Origin: Comamonas sp. NLF-1-9
GTDB taxonomy: Bacteria > Pseudomonadota > Gammaproteobacteria > Burkholderiales > Burkholderiaceae_C
Direction: 5' to 3'
Length of the DNA stretch: 64,000 bases
NCBI RefSeq assembly: GCF_019195435.1
Contig: NZ_CP078069.1
Coordinates: forward strand, 868,001-932,000
This document shows positions 26,933-36,042 of the stretch, in pieces; positions within the stretch are counted from its first letter, which is position 1; every line of letters starts with the position of its first letter. Made by a program: the position numbers and the translations under genes. The notes under the pieces were generated by a model. The model saw only the letters and a program-made list of their open reading frames with translations. It had not been told where the DNA came from and did no database searches.

Positions 26933-27433
26933 ATGGACAGCGAGGAGCCCCCGAACGTTCGGGTCGCCTGCTCGGGTGATATCGACGAGGTTGTGCGGCT
27001 GATGCACGACGCTGCGGCGTGGATGTCCGCCAAGGGAACGCCCGCCTGGGACGTCGCGCGGATCGACCGGACATTCGCGGAGACCTTCGTCCTGAGATCC
27101 GAGCTCCTAGTCGCGAGTTGCAGCGACGGCATCGTCGGCTGTTGCACCTTGTCGGCCGAGGATCCCGAGTTCTGGCCCGACGCCCTCAAGGGGGAGGCCG
27201 CATATCTGCACAAGCTCGCGGTGCGACGGACACATGCGGGCCGGGGTGTCAGCTCCGCGCTGATCGAGGCTTGCCGCCATGCCGCGCGAACGCAGGGGTG
27301 CGCCAAGCTGCGGCTCGACTGCCACCCGAACCTGCGTGGCCTATACGAGCGGCTCGGATTCACCCACGTCGACACTTTCAATCCCGGCTGGGATCCAACC
27401 TTCATCGCAGAACGCCTAGAACTCGAAATCTAA
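26933..27433 (+). CDS. GNAT-family acetyltransferase, orf5 of the 3'-conserved segment
   Basis: This 166-residue GNAT protein always follows sul1 in class 1 integrons. The acetyl-CoA loop is visible in LAVRRTHAGRGVSSALIEA (about residues 90-108), and YERLGF is typical of the fold's end. No resistance phenotype is established for it. It is followed after 108 bases by IS1326. Confidence 0.93.
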   Translation: MDSEEPPNVRVACSGDIDEVVRLMHDAAAWMSAKGTPAWDVARIDRTFAETFVLRSELLVASCSDGIVGCCTLSAEDPEFWPDALKGEAAYLHKLAVRRTHAGRGVSSALIEACRHAARTQGCAKLRLDCHPNLRGLYERLGFTHVDTFNPGWDPTFIAERLELEI

Positions 27434-27608
27434 CGTCCGTTCGGGCATCGAGGTCCATGTCGGGGTGGGACGGGCCCGTGGCTTCAAGATCACTTGCAGT
27501 CCGACCGCGATGTCTTGGTTGCGCGAGAGGTTGTCGATATCTGTTGATTTGCACCCAAATTTGACCCGGGATTTGCATTGAATTTTGACCCACCCCTTGT
27601 TGTCAGAA

Positions 27609-28394
27609 TTATGTCTCGATTTTCAGTTTGCGGGTCTGTTTTTCCTCCTGCTTATTCTGAGTTGAACTGTGTTTGAAGCGGTAACTTTCATTGCCGGTTT
27701 CCAGGATGTGGCAGTGGTGGGTTAGTCGGTCCAACAACGCTGTTGTCATCTTTTCATCGCCAAACACTCGGCTCCATTCCGAGAAGCTCAAGTTGGTGGT
27801 CAGTATCACGCTGGTTTTTTCGTACAGCTTTGAGAGCAGGTGAAACAGCAGTGCCCCACCGGTTTGGCTAAAAGGCAAATATCCCAGCTCATCCAGAATC
27901 ACCAAATCGGCATACAACAGACGGTTTGCGATTTGTCCCTGACGCCCAGATGATTTCTCTTGCTCCAGTGCATTGACCAAATCCACGGTGGAGAAGAAAC
28001 GCACCCGTCGGTTCAAGTGCATCACTGCTTGTGTACCAATGGCTGTGGCCAGGTGAGTCTTGCCTGTGCCTGGCCCACCAATCAGCACCACGTTCTGGGC
28101 TTGTTCCATGAAGTCGCACCGGTGCAATTGTTTGACCGTGGCCTCATTAACCAGGCTTTGACTGAAGTCAAAGCCCACCAAGTCCCGATACACGGGGAAC
28201 TTGGCCACCCGCAATTGATAGTTCACCGAACGTACTTCACGCTCTGCCACTTCAGCTTTAATCAAGCTGTCCAGCATGGGCAAGGCTTGATTAAATGCTG
28301 GTGAATTCTGATTGCCCAACTCCTCAATGGCGTGTGCCATGCCAAAGAGTTTCAAGGATTTGAGGATTCTCACATGGCCTTCATGCTGCATCAT
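27609..28394 (-). CDS. istB: IS1326 IstB-like transposition ATPase
   Basis: This 261-residue AAA+ helper has Walker [10 protein letters not shown] and Walker [11 protein letters not shown]. It acts with IstA in target selection. The start overlaps the end of istA, as usual in IS21 elements. Confidence 0.95.
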   Translation of the reverse strand: MMQHEGHVRILKSLKLFGMAHAIEELGNQNSPAFNQALPMLDSLIKAEVAEREVRSVNYQLRVAKFPVYRDLVGFDFSQSLVNEATVKQLHRCDFMEQAQNVVLIGGPGTGKTHLATAIGTQAVMHLNRRVRFFSTVDLVNALEQEKSSGRQGQIANRLLYADLVILDELGYLPFSQTGGALLFHLLSKLYEKTSVILTTNLSFSEWSRVFGDEKMTTALLDRLTHHCHILETGNESYRFKHSSTQNKQEEKQTRKLKIET

Positions 28395-29904
28395 GGGCTC
28401 TCCTTAAACTGTCATAGCGGTTCACGTTGGCCTGTGGTTCCAATGTCAGCCTTAACCCCTTGGGAATTGGAATCGGTTTGGGTGGAGGTTCTTCGGTCAA
28501 ACGTCCCAACAGATTAAGCACATGCTCCTTCGATGGCTTGCCACACTCCAATGCCAATTCCACAGCACTGAGTACCGCACCTTCATCGTGGTGCAATACA
28601 AGGGCCAGAATTTCCACCATGTCACGGTCACCGCCGGGGCGTTGCAGCAAGATGGATTGAAGCTTCTTGAACGCGGGTGGCAATTCAGCAAATGGCGCAC
28701 CATTGCGCAACGCCCCAGGTTTCTTCTGAAGCACAGACAAGTAATGGTGCCAGTCGTATTGTGTGTGGCCACGCCGAGCGTGGCCACTGCCAAACAATCT
28801 TGGATGCTCGGCAATGTGTTGGCCTTCGGCAGCCATCACCAGCTTGTCTGCATAAATCCGAAGGCTGATGGCCCTGTTGGCGTAACTGGCAGGAACGCTG
28901 TAGCGATTGCCCTCGTGGTGAACAAGGCAGGTTGAAGTGACTCGCTTGGTTTGCTCCACGAATGCATCAAAGGCATTGGGTAGCGCCATCAACTCGCCTT
29001 GTTCATCGGCAAAGGCCTCTTGCACGGTTTGGTCCAATTCGGGGTGGCGCAGCTCAGACCACAGCGCTTTGCAGCGATGCTCAAGCCACACATTCAAATC
29101 AGCAAGGCTTTGAAAGTCTGGTGCCCCTTGCCACAGGCGTTGGCGGGAATCCTGCACGTTCTTCTCAATCTGGCCTTTCTCCCAACCCGATGCTGGATTA
29201 CAGAACTGCGCATCAAACAGGTAGTGGCTGACCATGGCAGTGAACCGCTGATTGACCCTGCGCTCTTTGCCACGCCCCACCGAATCCACAGCGGTCTTCA
29301 TGTTGTCGTAGATGCCGCGCTTGGGAATGCCACCGAAGATTTGAAAGGCATGCCAGTGGGCATCAAACAGCATTTCATGTTTTTGCTGGTAGTAAGCCCG
29401 AAGCACAAAGGCCCGGCTGTGGGCCAACTTAAACTGGGCAATCTGAAGTTTGACCTGTTTGCCCGCTATGCGGGCAAAGTCCTCACTCCAATCGAATTGG
29501 AAGGCTTCGCCACAAGCAAAGCGCAAGGGGATGAAACAACCCTTGCCCGAGGTTTGCGCCTTGAACTGTTCGGAATCTTTCCACTGTCGGGCAAAGGCAC
29601 ACACTCGGTCATAAGACCCGGTAAAGCCCAAAGCGACCAAATCCCGGTACATGCTGCGCAGGTTTCTGCGCAGCTTCTTTGTCTTTTTGTGCTCGGTGGA
29701 GAGCCACTGCCTTAACTTGGGCTCAAAAGGACTTAACTTGCCAACGCTGTCTCGCGCTGGGTACTGCGGTTCAACCACCTTGCTTTGCAAATACTTGCGA
29801 ACGGTGTTCCTGGACAGGCCGCTTCGTCGGGCTATTTCCCGAATCGACGCACCATCGCGAAAATGCCAGCGTCGAATTGCGCTCAATATCGCCACGTTTA
29901 TCAC
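28381..29904 (-). CDS. istA: IS1326 IstA-like DDE transposase
   Basis: This is a 507-residue IS21-family transposase. The N-terminal HTH ([20 protein letters not shown]) is followed by an integrase core: FQFDWSED carrying the first Asp, [10 protein letters not shown] the second and [12 protein letters not shown] the Glu. It appears intact. Confidence 0.95.
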   Translation of the reverse strand: MINVAILSAIRRWHFRDGASIREIARRSGLSRNTVRKYLQSKVVEPQYPARDSVGKLSPFEPKLRQWLSTEHKKTKKLRRNLRSMYRDLVALGFTGSYDRVCAFARQWKDSEQFKAQTSGKGCFIPLRFACGEAFQFDWSEDFARIAGKQVKLQIAQFKLAHSRAFVLRAYYQQKHEMLFDAHWHAFQIFGGIPKRGIYDNMKTAVDSVGRGKERRVNQRFTAMVSHYLFDAQFCNPASGWEKGQIEKNVQDSRQRLWQGAPDFQSLADLNVWLEHRCKALWSELRHPELDQTVQEAFADEQGELMALPNAFDAFVEQTKRVTSTCLVHHEGNRYSVPASYANRAISLRIYADKLVMAAEGQHIAEHPRLFGSGHARRGHTQYDWHHYLSVLQKKPGALRNGAPFAELPPAFKKLQSILLQRPGGDRDMVEILALVLHHDEGAVLSAVELALECGKPSKEHVLNLLGRLTEEPPPKPIPIPKGLRLTLEPQANVNRYDSLRRAHDAA

Positions 29905-30005
29905 TCCTTGATTTCTCCCGCCATATCCAGACGGGAAACAGTGTCATACGTGGGTCAAATTTCGACGCAAATCTTTACCCTAAGTGGGTCAATTTTAGAT
30001 GCAAC

Positions 30006-30875
30006 TCAACAGGCCATGCTGAGTGTGCGATGGTTGATCGCTTCCTCGCCGCTCTCCACGGCGACGATGGCCGCCGCCATCAGCAAGTGCGCCAGTTCCC
30101 CTATGGTGCCCTCGCTGCGTGTGAGCAGGTAGCGAGCCATGTCCAGCGTGGCAATTGGGGAAGGCCGGCGCAGCGGGAGCGAAGCGGCGAAGCTGGCCAG
30201 CAGTGAGCAGCAATCGTCGTTGGCCTCCCATACCGGCAGCATCATCGGCTCGAAGCGATTTTCCAACTGGTCATCGGAGCGGATGGCTAGGTAGGCGTCG
30301 CGCGTGCCTACCCCAACCAACGGGATGCGCAGTTCGTTGCCGAGGAAGCGCAGCAGGTTGAGGAATTCCCGGCGGTTGACGCTGTTGCCGGCCAGCACGT
30401 TGTGCAGCTCGTCGATCACCAGCATGCGCACGCCGACCTTGCGCAGCAGTGCCAGAGCCAGTTGCTCCATTTCCGGCAACCGTGGGCGTGGGCGCAGCGG
30501 CGCGCCCATCGCGGCGAGCAGCGCGACGTAGAAGCGGATCACGGACGGCTCGGACGGCATCTGCACGACCAACACCGGGATGTGCTCCTGGTCGGCGTCG
30601 GAGCTGGCCGGGTGGGTGCGGCGGAACTTCTCGACGATCATCGACTTGCCATTGTTGGTCGGGCCAACCAGCAGCAGGTTGGGCATGCGTTGCTTGTTTG
30701 GCCACGCATAAAGGGCTTCCAGCCGGTTCAGCGCCTCGACTGCGCGCGGATAGCCGATCCAGCGGTCGGCGCGAAGGCGCTGGATGCGCTCGTCCGCCGG
30801 AAGACGGGCCAAGCCCTGGGCCGCCGGCAGCAGGTGGGACAGGTCGATGATGGGATATTCGTCCACGGCTACCAC
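30006..30875 (-). pseudogene. tniB: Truncated transposition ATPase TniB (tniB-delta-1)
   Basis: This AAA+ ATPase of the Tn402 transposition machinery keeps Walker A GPTNNGKS and Walker B MLVIDELHNVL. The product is 289 residues ending SMAC-stop; the last two residues or so and the stop (TGA from TGTTGA) come from the end of IS1326, which removed the native C-terminus and everything beyond (tniQ, tniR). The same junction is known from In2. It overlaps tniA by seven bases. Confidence 0.9.
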
Positions 30876-32548
30876 TCCTCAATCTGGTCGAACGGTTTGG
30901 CGGGTGGCAAGTTGTCTGCCTGCGGGTCGGCAATATCCGTATCCGGCGGAACGGGCTTGTCCGGCCGAGCTGATGTCTTGAGGTGCTGGCGGCGATCCGC
31001 GTCACGCCGCGCCTTGCGTGTGGCCTTCTGCGCGCTGGTCACAATCTCACGCATCTGGCCGATCATGCGGAACAGCGCCGACTCATCCACCTGTTCGCGC
31101 CCTTGCTGCCGCAGTTTCGCCAGCGCCTGCCGTTGTTCCCAGAGGGTGACAGCCGGATGCGACAAGGTACGGTAGGGAATTTCCAGGTAATGCTGTCCCT
31201 CCGGTTCCAGGACCCAGATACGGCTGATGTCGCGCGGATCGCGCCGGATCAGAAAGGACGGCCAGCGTTCACGCCGCGCAATCCACGGCTTGAGCGCATC
31301 GGCGTAGTAGTGGATGTGGTCGATGACAAAGCCGGTGCGGGTCAGCGTGCGCCGGAGGATCGGCAGAAAATCGACCAGGAACGAAGTAGCGCGTGTGACG
31401 ACGGCCGGTACGCCGACACGCGCCACGGCCTCGGCCCAGCGCGCGGCCGGCGGTTGGAGCAGGCCGTTGTGCACCGAACCGTGGTAGGTGCCGACCGCCA
31501 ATGTGAGCCAGCGCTCTAGCTCGCGCAGCGTCAGGGCGGCCTTGTTTTCGGAATCGTAGTCGCCGCGCTGGTCAGGGTTGGAGAAGGTCGTTCCCGGCAG
31601 TTCGTCGTGAATCATCTGCATCGCCGTGCCGATGATCCGTTCCACGATGCCGCCATAGTGCGGCTGTCCCAGCGGGCGATAGTCCAGCCGGATGCCATGC
31701 TGCTCGCAACCCCGGCGCAGGGCCTCGCTCTTGAACTCGGCCGCGTTGTCTAGGTAGAGCAGCAAGGGCTTGCCGCTCATCTGCCAATCCATTTCCACGT
31801 TCAGTCCTTCCAGCCAAGGGCGCTTGTCGCAGGCGACATGCACGAGGCACAGGCCAACCGAAACGGCAGACGGCGCTTCCAGCGTGACGACCATGCCGAG
31901 CACGCAGCGGGTGAACACGTCGATGGCGAGGGTCAGGTACGGGCGGCCAATAGGTTGCCGGTCGCGGTCATCGACCACGATCAGGTCGATGACCGTATGG
32001 TCTATCTGCACCTGCTCCAGCGGCGCGGTCACGGCAGGAGGCTCGCCGCCCACACCTTGTAGGTCACGAGCGGCATCCTGGCCTTCCCGCCGGCGGATGA
32101 CCTTGCGCGGGTCAAGGCTAGCGATCCGTAAGGCCACGGTATTGCGCGCCGGCACTCGCAGTTTTTGAGCCTTGCACACCTGAGTGACTTCGCGGTGAAA
32201 GGCCGCTAGGCTGCGCTTCTGCTTGGTCAGGAACCGCTTTTGCAGTAGCTCGTGGATGACGCGCTCGACCGGTTCCGGCAAGCGCCCCTTACCTTTACCT
32301 CCACCGGACTGGCCGGGCACCAGATCCGTCACGAGGCCGCTGCCTTGCCGGGCACGCCGGATCAGAACGTATACCTGGCGCCGAGACAAGCCCAGCGCCT
32401 GAGCCGCCATATCGGCCGCTTCGTGCCCGACCGTCTCCGACTGCGCCAACGGACTGATGATCTCCGCACGACGGCGCGCACGCTCCCAAGCCTCATCAGG
32501 CAGAGTGGCCACGCCTTGTTCTGGAATCCGTGGGGTGTCCGTCGCCAT
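30869..32548 (-). CDS. tniA: Tn402-type transposase TniA
   Basis: This 559-residue DDE transposase cuts and joins the IRi/IRt ends. The catalytic triad is visible in QIDHTVID, LYLDNAAEF and GGIVERIIG. The start at 32548 (MATDTPRIPEQG) matches the known protein; the frame is open to 32584. The gene looks intact, but its partners TniB and TniQ are truncated or absent. Confidence 0.95.
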   Translation of the reverse strand: MATDTPRIPEQGVATLPDEAWERARRRAEIISPLAQSETVGHEAADMAAQALGLSRRQVYVLIRRARQGSGLVTDLVPGQSGGGKGKGRLPEPVERVIHELLQKRFLTKQKRSLAAFHREVTQVCKAQKLRVPARNTVALRIASLDPRKVIRRREGQDAARDLQGVGGEPPAVTAPLEQVQIDHTVIDLIVVDDRDRQPIGRPYLTLAIDVFTRCVLGMVVTLEAPSAVSVGLCLVHVACDKRPWLEGLNVEMDWQMSGKPLLLYLDNAAEFKSEALRRGCEQHGIRLDYRPLGQPHYGGIVERIIGTAMQMIHDELPGTTFSNPDQRGDYDSENKAALTLRELERWLTLAVGTYHGSVHNGLLQPPAARWAEAVARVGVPAVVTRATSFLVDFLPILRRTLTRTGFVIDHIHYYADALKPWIARRERWPSFLIRRDPRDISRIWVLEPEGQHYLEIPYRTLSHPAVTLWEQRQALAKLRQQGREQVDESALFRMIGQMREIVTSAQKATRKARRDADRRQHLKTSARPDKPVPPDTDIADPQADNLPPAKPFDQIEEW

Positions 32549-32689
32549 GCTCACCTCGCTTTGGTGCACACGAGTATTGAGCATAGTCGAGATTGGTGCA
32601 GATCACTTCTGATATTGAACTGTCAGGAGCTGGCTGCACAACAGCCATTACGCCCAATCAACTGGTGCAGTCGTCTTCTGAAAATGACA

Positions 32690-32694
32690 TTTCA
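32690..32694. repeat. Target-site duplication (TTTCA), right copy
   Basis: TTTCA directly follows the tni-end inverted repeat and matches 23014-23018. Confidence 0.9.
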
Positions 32695-32710
32695 AGCGCC
32701 TCACATGATT

Positions 32711-32736
32711 GTCACACAAACGACCGTTTGCGCAAC
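32711..32736. other. Candidate serine-recombinase crossover site
   Basis: This is a 26-bp imperfect palindrome: CAAACG and CGTTTG arms around a 2-bp centre (AC, 32723-32724), extended arms agreeing at 9 of 12 positions. A 2-bp centre is what serine recombinases use. Without the transposon it would lie about 90 bases upstream of the recombinase gene at 22949. Confidence 0.45.
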
Positions 32737-32907
32737 ACAGTCAACTCAGAGTCGATGATAAAATGATCCAGTGCACCCGTCGATGCACGCTGCCCACCAC
32801 GGCACACCTGGTTCGCTAGGACGACATAAAACATTTTTGTGATTCCCGTGTCTTGCGGGAGTTCGGCAGTGGGCACCGAACCAAACCGCATGAACTTGGA
32901 AACACAT

Positions 32908-33348
32908 ATGAAGTATTTACGCACCACAGCCACCGCCGTCGAAAAGATGCGGCGTCGCGCCAAGATGCTGAGCAAGGCAGGCCAAATGCTTTGGCTCACG
33001 GCCCTTGACCTCGCTGCAAAAGAGTTCGGTTACCTGCACTGGAGGCACGTGACCGTCTGCCACGCTCAAACGCAGAAAGACCCGGTCGAAATCCTCCACC
33101 GAGAACATCATCGTCGGCGACACACGTTCCTCCCGAAGATGTCCGCAGAGGATCGAGCACTTTTTGACGGTTTGAGCCAGGAGGTTCAGGACTTCTGGCT
33201 TTTCCAGCTGGAAAAAAGCACACCAGAGGGAAAAGCTCGATACCAATCAGTCAGCTCCGTTGTTCGCAGCTCGTGGGAAAGTGCCTCCCCGGTTGCTAAC
33301 GTGACACGAACATCTTGGAGTGAGTCCAAATCAATTCTGTCGAATTGA
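32908..33348 (+). CDS. Plasmid-type conserved hypothetical protein
   Basis: This 146-residue basic protein has an N-terminal helix rich in Arg/Lys and the segment DLAAKEFGYLHWRHVTVC, a pattern I associate with small proteins carried by plasmids and integrative elements; no function is known. The ATG at 32908 is preferred; ATG 32890 and GTG 32839 are in frame upstream. It converges on the VbhA-like gene with a strong hairpin between them. Confidence 0.55.
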   Translation: MKYLRTTATAVEKMRRRAKMLSKAGQMLWLTALDLAAKEFGYLHWRHVTVCHAQTQKDPVEILHREHHRRRHTFLPKMSAEDRALFDGLSQEVQDFWLFQLEKSTPEGKARYQSVSSVVRSSWESASPVANVTRTSWSESKSILSN

Positions 33349-33354
33349 TCAATC

Positions 33355-33389
33355 GAGCAGCCTGACCGGTTTTGCACCTCAGGCTGCTC
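33355..33389. terminator. Bidirectional terminator hairpin
   Basis: GAGCAGCCTGA (33355-33365) pairs perfectly with TCAGGCTGCTC (33379-33389), an 11-bp stem with a 13-base loop, between two convergent genes. The U tracts are short. Confidence 0.6.
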
Positions 33390-33397
33390 ACTCCTTT

Positions 33398-33628
33398 TCA
33401 GTTGGTTTCGGTCACGGCCGCATTGAGCGATGGCGTTTTCGCGTGCTTGGCCTTGACGTGCTCGATGCCCAGTCGCGTGTGTTCCGCGCTGCTGATCTCG
33501 CCGTCGATGAAACGTTGGTTCAGCGCCTCAATTTCAGCGTCCAGAACCACGCCCTCCAGGCGAACGCTGTTGCGCGCCTTGCGGATGGCTTCGCTGCGCT
33601 GCCGACGCTCTTGTTCGCTGATCTGCAT
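33398..33628 (-). CDS. VbhA-like Fic antitoxin (no Fic toxin nearby)
   Basis: This 76-residue helical protein carries the class I Fic inhibitor motif [S/T]xxxE[G/N] as SVRLEG (residues 21-26). VbhA-type antitoxins block Fic AMP-transferases by placing this Glu in the active site. No Fic gene (HPFxxGNGR) is found in the flanking frames, so the antitoxin stands alone. The family call rests on the motif and the surrounding helix pattern. Confidence 0.65.
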   Translation of the reverse strand: MQISEQERRQRSEAIRKARNSVRLEGVVLDAEIEALNQRFIDGEISSAEHTRLGIEHVKAKHAKTPSLNAAVTETN

Positions 33629-33657
33629 GTCTTGCTCCTTTGCCTGGCCACGCTCAA

Positions 33658-33906
33658 TCAGAAGTCCAGAACTGGCGTATTACCCGGTCGGCTCTGCCTC
33701 GTTTTGTTGCGGCGAAAGGCCTCTTTGGTTCTCTCCCGACGCTCCAGCTCATCTTCTGCCAACTTTTCCGAGGCCGGTTTTTTGGAGCCTTTGGGTCTCG
33801 ATTCACCCTGCCTTACGTCATCCGCACCAGGTTTGTCGCCACAACCCACAAAGCAAGCTACTGCAGCAACCAGCCCGATCATCCACAACCTTCGCCCGAC
33901 TTCCAT
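33658..33906 (-). CDS. Small lipoprotein, plasmid-type
   Basis: This protein of about 82 residues has an N-terminal signal and the lipobox ACFVGC, then a short charged tail rich in Lys, Arg and Glu. Small lipoproteins of this build on mobile elements often act in entry exclusion or mating-pair apparatus, but nothing here proves that. An alternative start lies at 33939. It is in the same direction as the XRE gene and the VbhA-like gene. Confidence 0.55.
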   Translation of the reverse strand: MEVGRRLWMIGLVAAVACFVGCGDKPGADDVRQGESRPKGSKKPASEKLAEDELERRERTKEAFRRNKTRQSRPGNTPVLDF

Positions 33907-33942
33907 GCACACCTCCCGGGAGAGGCCCGCACCTGGCATCGG

Positions 33943-34173
33943 TCAATCCAGACACTCCAAAAATTCACCGACTTCCAAGCCCAGCGCCTCGACCCACAGC
34001 TTGAGTTCAATCACATCCAGGCGCCTCACGCCCGTTTCGCATTTGCTGATCTCGTCCTGCGTGGCCTCCAGCACCTCGGCCAATTGCCTCTGCGTCAAGC
34101 CGGCGTTGTGCCTGGCTTTTTTCAGATGGCGCAGCATCTTCTGGTACTGCTGGGTGTAGAGGGACTTCTGCAT
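33943..34173 (-). CDS. XRE-family regulator
   Basis: This 76-residue helix-turn-helix protein (residues about 13-65; HNAGLTQRQLAEVLEATQDEISKCE) has a strongly predicted Cro-like fold. It is divergent from the gene at 34240; the 66 bases between hold palindromes that are probably its operators. An upstream in-frame start at 34203 is possible. Confidence 0.75.
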   Translation of the reverse strand: MQKSLYTQQYQKMLRHLKKARHNAGLTQRQLAEVLEATQDEISKCETGVRRLDVIELKLWVEALGLEVGEFLECLD

Positions 34174-34211
34174 GGGCTCGTCTCGGGCCCATGCAGATTG
34201 CATGCGAAATA

Positions 34212-34231
34212 CGCATATGCGAAAATCGCAT
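34212..34231. promoter_or_regulatory. Operator palindromes between divergent genes
   Basis: CGCATATGCG (34212-34221) is a perfect palindrome and overlaps a second one, ATGCGA-AAA-TCGCAT (34217-34231). ATGCGAAA also occurs at 34202. They fit an autoregulated XRE operator. Confidence 0.55.
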
Positions 34232-34239
34232 CATATACT

Positions 34240-34971
34240 ATGAAAACCAACCTCTGGCAGCTCCAAAAACTCTGCACGCCTGCCCAAGACAAGGCCCTGG
34301 CGGCCAAAACCTGGGACTGCTACGTGTTCCTGCGGGCCGTCATACATCAGCTTGTCTGCGCCATGGATCGCTGGCGCTATGCGGGTGCGCCCAGGCCCGG
34401 TCGATCCGTGGCCATCGACACCGAGATGGCCAACGGACTGGAGACCTTTCTTCAACAGCTTTCTCTCGAAGACCCCCGCTACCTGCTCGATCATGTCTGC
34501 CGCCGCCTCAGCAGCACCTGGATCGGGCAAGGCGTCTCACACAACGGCCGCGACACGGACCTTCCAAGCCTGTCCGACAACGAGCCGCTGCTGTCGCTCT
34601 ACACGATCGAACGAGATCCAGGAAGCGGCTGCATCCAGGACCTCCAGCTGGTACTGCCAAGATGGCTGTACAAGGCCATCGCGGACAACCGCTTGGATCT
34701 GCTGGCGCATCCACCGGGGAGCAATGACCTGGTGGACTCCAAGCTGGAGCGCGACATCTACCGCATGGGTCTGGCACTCGCCAAGGACGCACCCTTCAGC
34801 GTGCCTTTCAAGGCCTTGCGCATCCAGACCGAGAGCCAGCGCCCGCCAATGGAGTTTGACTTTGACCTGCGGCTCATCATCGACGTCAACGATCTCCCCG
34901 GCTTCACCCTCCGCCAGGGCAACTCCACCGACGAGCAAAGCTGCCTGGTGATCGAGCCCGTGGCGGCCTGA
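34240..34971 (+). CDS. Hypothetical protein of the plasmid-like segment
   Basis: I do not recognise this 243-residue soluble protein. It is acidic in the middle, has no signal peptide or membrane segment, and its C-terminal half has a regular beta pattern (FDFDLRLIIDVND). The ATG at 34240 is nine bases after the operator palindromes, so it is probably under XRE control; the open frame runs further upstream to 33640, but without support. It converges on the RHH gene. Confidence 0.5.
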   Translation: MKTNLWQLQKLCTPAQDKALAAKTWDCYVFLRAVIHQLVCAMDRWRYAGAPRPGRSVAIDTEMANGLETFLQQLSLEDPRYLLDHVCRRLSSTWIGQGVSHNGRDTDLPSLSDNEPLLSLYTIERDPGSGCIQDLQLVLPRWLYKAIADNRLDLLAHPPGSNDLVDSKLERDIYRMGLALAKDAPFSVPFKALRIQTESQRPPMEFDFDLRLIIDVNDLPGFTLRQGNSTDEQSCLVIEPVAA

Positions 34972-34982
34972 GCCGACTGTTT

Positions 34983-35381
34983 TCAGGCGCCAGGCTTTCC
35001 TTCCACATCTGCCGCCACGGCCTCCTGCCATCGAGCATGGCGAATCTTGGCTTGGTCAATGGCCGCATCCACGGCCTCCGGCGGTGGCTGAGGAACACAG
35101 GTAAAGAACGCTTGCGCCAGGTAATGAACCTGCGACACGTTCACCTGCACCCCATCGTTGACGGTCTGGATCATCTGCATGACGCGCCCGAAGGTCGCAG
35201 CCATGCGTTCCTCCATCGCACTGAGAACGTCGTCGTTCTCGATCAACTGGGCCTTCTCTCGAGCTGCCGCCAGCAGGAAGGCGCTCAGGGAACGATAGCC
35301 AGCTCGGGCCGCAACCTTCTCAAGTAAAGCCCGTTCCTCCGGGTCGATCCTGACTGTGTAGAAAGCCGATTTCCGAGACAT
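34983..35381 (-). CDS. Ribbon-helix-helix relaxosome-type protein (TraJ/MobC-like)
   Basis: This 132-residue protein has an N-terminal ribbon-helix-helix pattern (FYTVRIDPEERALLEKVAARAGYRSLSAFLLAAAREKA), as in MobC/TraJ accessory proteins and some plasmid regulators. It is divergent from the TraK-like gene at 35713 with 330 bases between, the arrangement seen around IncP-type oriT. No relaxase gene follows. The start at 35381 is chosen over 35435 because the RHH begins there. Confidence 0.55.
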   Translation of the reverse strand: MSRKSAFYTVRIDPEERALLEKVAARAGYRSLSAFLLAAAREKAQLIENDDVLSAMEERMAATFGRVMQMIQTVNDGVQVNVSQVHYLAQAFFTCVPQPPPEAVDAAIDQAKIRHARWQEAVAADVEGKPGA

Positions 35382-35712
35382 CACAAATGTGGGGTATGAG
35401 TGCAAGTCTGTGGGGTAAAAAAACGTAGCAACCACAACGCTTTGCGTGCGATTTTATGGGGTAGTGGCACACATCCCTTTATGTTCCACTAATACGGCGT
35501 TTCCGCCAATACCCCCTGATCCGCCTTTCCTTCGCCGCCCAGAACAAGCCTTGCGCTGCCGACTATTGACGCAATCGACAACTTTCTTCAACAATCATCA
35601 ACTATCAGAATCGAAATCCAACTTTCCGAGAGTTACGGAGAGAAATCGAGAGACTGGGAGAGACCCGACCTGCATCAACCTTCAACACTCTCGACAAGAC
35701 AACGCCTGAGAA
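35382..35712. other. Divergent intergenic region, possible oriT
   Basis: No gene is present. The region separates a RHH protein from a TraK-like protein. It is pyrimidine-rich in the centre, with a short inverted repeat (GGCG-TTTC-CGCC, 35493-35504, one arm imperfect outward) and AGAGA clusters near 35640-35665. A nic consensus could not be identified, so oriT is only a suggestion from gene order. Confidence 0.3.
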
Positions 35713-36042
35713 ATGCGCATGAATGACCGCCAAGCTCCCAGACGCAACGCCTCGGCCTACATCCGGGCCAACCGGCATCTGGTCGATGAACTGCTGGCCC
35801 AGGGCTATTACCTGCACACCGTGGCCGAGAAGCTGGGCGAGCAAGCCGGCTTTCCCATCGGCTACAACACGCTGCGCTCCGTGCTTTCCCGGCAAAAGGA
35901 ACGTACCGCGCCTGCGGCAGAAAAAACCCCTGCGGCCGCCGTGCGCGAATCAAGAAGCCTGCATCAAGAGAAGCCACCCCGAAGTTCGGTGCCACGCCGC
36001 GTCGTCTGGAACCCCAACCCCGATCCGAAGGAGCTGCTGTAG
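35713..36042 (+). CDS. TraK-like oriT-binding accessory protein
   Basis: This is a 109-residue basic protein. Residues 13-62 (YIRANRHLVDELLAQGYYLHTVAEKL, then YNTLRSVLSRQK) resemble the DNA-binding part of IncP TraK-type proteins, which bend oriT. The C-terminal third is Pro/Arg-rich and probably disordered. The similarity is by eye and moderate. A second in-frame ATG is at 35719. Confidence 0.5.
   Translation: MRMNDRQAPRRNASAYIRANRHLVDELLAQGYYLHTVAEKLGEQAGFPIGYNTLRSVLSRQKERTAPAAEKTPAAAVRESRSLHQEKPPRSSVPRRVVWNPNPDPKELL

Larger units (their letters stand above)
27542..30011 (-). mobile_element. IS1326 (IS21 family)
   Basis: This is an IS21-type element with related ends (TGTTGATTTGCACCCAAATT.. 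and its inverted partner TGTTGAGTTGCATC..) and istA/istB on the minus strand. It sits between orf5 and tniB, as in In2, In0 and In5. Its right end truncates tniB and supplies its stop codon. It is not interrupted by IS1353. Confidence 0.92.
23019..32689. mobile_element. Tn402-family transposon carrying a class 1 integron (In2-like)
   Basis: The element is bounded by 25-bp inverted repeats, TGTCGTTTTCAGAAGACGGC.. (IRi, 23019-23043) and its tni-end partner (IRt, 32665-32689), and by TTTCA on both sides, so it arrived by transposition as one unit. Order: 5'-conserved segment with intI1, two cassettes, 3'-conserved segment (qacE-delta-1, sul1, orf5), IS1326, tniB-delta-1, tniA. tniQ and tniR are missing, so it should not move by itself. 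The layout matches In2-type integrons without the nested IS1353. Confidence 0.95.
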
